This document shows, one piece after another, positions 63,804 through 64,000 of a stretch of 64,000 nt of DNA (position 1 is its first letter; every line of letters starts with the position of its first letter). A program made the translations under genes and the position numbers. Source of the stretch: Lasioglossum baleicum (lineage: Eukaryota > Arthropoda > Insecta > Hymenoptera > Halictidae); NCBI RefSeq assembly GCF_051020765.1, contig NW_027469107.1, forward strand, positions 806,001 to 870,000, in the 5' to 3' direction. The notes beneath the pieces were generated by a model. It worked only from the letters and a program-made list of their open reading frames with translations. It was not told the origin of the DNA and ran no database searches.

Positions 63804-64000
63804 TTACACCAACACAGAGTGGATCGACGCGCAGGATCTCGTTCGCCAACCGAAGCTGAGATGGTCGCGTTCGAAGAATACGCGGCCATCAACAAAGGGT
63901 ACTTCGATTCGTCGGAGGATAACATGATGAATTATAATAGGAATTTATTCTGCGCGGCTCACCGTCTCACCGGCGAGAAGTGGTCGAAGCCACCGCAACA
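63804..64000 (+). repeat. Partial monomer at right edge (type G)
   Basis: It begins TTACACC and contains GATAACATGATG, the G markers, and is cut at CCACCGCAACA by the end of the window. The array therefore continues beyond the window. Confidence 0.9.

Larger units (their letters stand above)
1..64000 (+). repeat. Satellite DNA array, ~391-bp monomer, 163 full copies
   Basis: Seen directly: the same ~391-bp unit recurs head to tail in one orientation across the whole window. Landmarks found in essentially every unit, in order: CACCAACACAGAGTGGA, GAGATGG, TTCGATTCGTCGGAGGACG, AATTTATTCTGCG, GAGAAGTGGTCG, GTCCGCGGCT, ATAAAATGGTTGGGG, GAAGAATTGCAAGCTC and CAATATTG. Unit-to-unit spacing is mostly 389 to 394 bp, and 383 bp in a subset with an 8-bp deletion. 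No foreign sequence interrupts the array and neither edge leaves it, so its true length is unknown. Inference: eukaryotic heterochromatic satellite. Family and species are not recognised. Confidence 0.97.
57972..64000 (+). repeat. Right-end segment, copy 2 (cut by window edge)
   Basis: Starts: 57972 (M-like head, A/S-like middle, O-like tail), 58363 (P), 58757 (A), 59148 (B), 59539 (C/E hybrid), 59922 (E), 60305 (F), 60695 (G/I), 61086 (E), 61469 (F), 61859 (G), 62250 (H), 62640 (I), 63031 (E), 63414 (F) and 63804 (G, partial). Offset from copy 1 is 7795 bp at A and 7397 bp from E onward. The change is one monomer, removed by the C/E fusion at 59539. Confidence 0.8.

Noticed and set aside
1..64000. 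CRISPR array or bacterial repeat region
   Set aside because: The unit is ~391 bp with no unique spacers. Variation is spread through the unit, and the nested higher-order structure is that of eukaryotic satellite DNA.

Overview
The whole 64 kb is one uninterrupted head-to-tail satellite array. A monomer of about 391 bp repeats in a single orientation from the first base to the last. Taking a recurring TTGCACCAAC-type motif as the phase point, I count 163 complete monomers (first at 161, last complete one at 63414) plus a partial monomer at each end (1-160 and 63804-64000). I see no unique sequence, conventional gene, tRNA/rRNA, transposon insertion or CRISPR array. Long, diverged tandem arrays with higher-order structure are typical of eukaryotic heterochromatin (centromeric, pericentromeric, subtelomeric or sex-chromosome satellites) and not of bacteria or phages. 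I do not recognise the satellite family and cannot name the organism.

Monomers fall into recurrent variant types, which I name A to P, plus Q, R and S near the left end. They recur in a fixed order: A-B-C-D-E-F-G-H-I-J-K-L-M-J-N-O-P. This is a 17-monomer higher-order repeat (HOR) of about 6.64 kb, seen complete and in order once, at 36902-43543. Elsewhere the order is the same but is cut, skipped or repeated. Nearly every skip falls inside a hybrid monomer whose head is one type and tail another, as expected from in-register unequal exchange.

Layout: 1-3290 holds a Q-R-S-S cassette and several hybrids. 3291-7202 is a five-monomer block (P-A-B-C-D) present twice in tandem. 7203-10334 is F-G-S-S and a second Q-R-S-S cassette. 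10335-15413 runs B to G, then H, L, L, J, N, O, P. 15414-20480 contains a six-monomer tandem duplication. 20481-29861 and 29862-39246 are two copies of a 24-monomer block of about 9.4 kb. 39247-46665 completes the reference HOR and contains a third, partial copy of that block. 45111-48219 has a four-monomer duplication (O-C-D-E). 49006 to the end holds two copies of a roughly 7.4-7.8 kb segment enriched in E-F-G trimers.

Each monomer carries the same potential reading frame (86 codons from an ATG, about 105 if open sequence upstream is counted). It is closed in more than half of monomers by stop codons, a C-tract or an 8-bp deletion, and the monomer length is not a multiple of three. I therefore treat it as a sequence curiosity and annotate no CDS.
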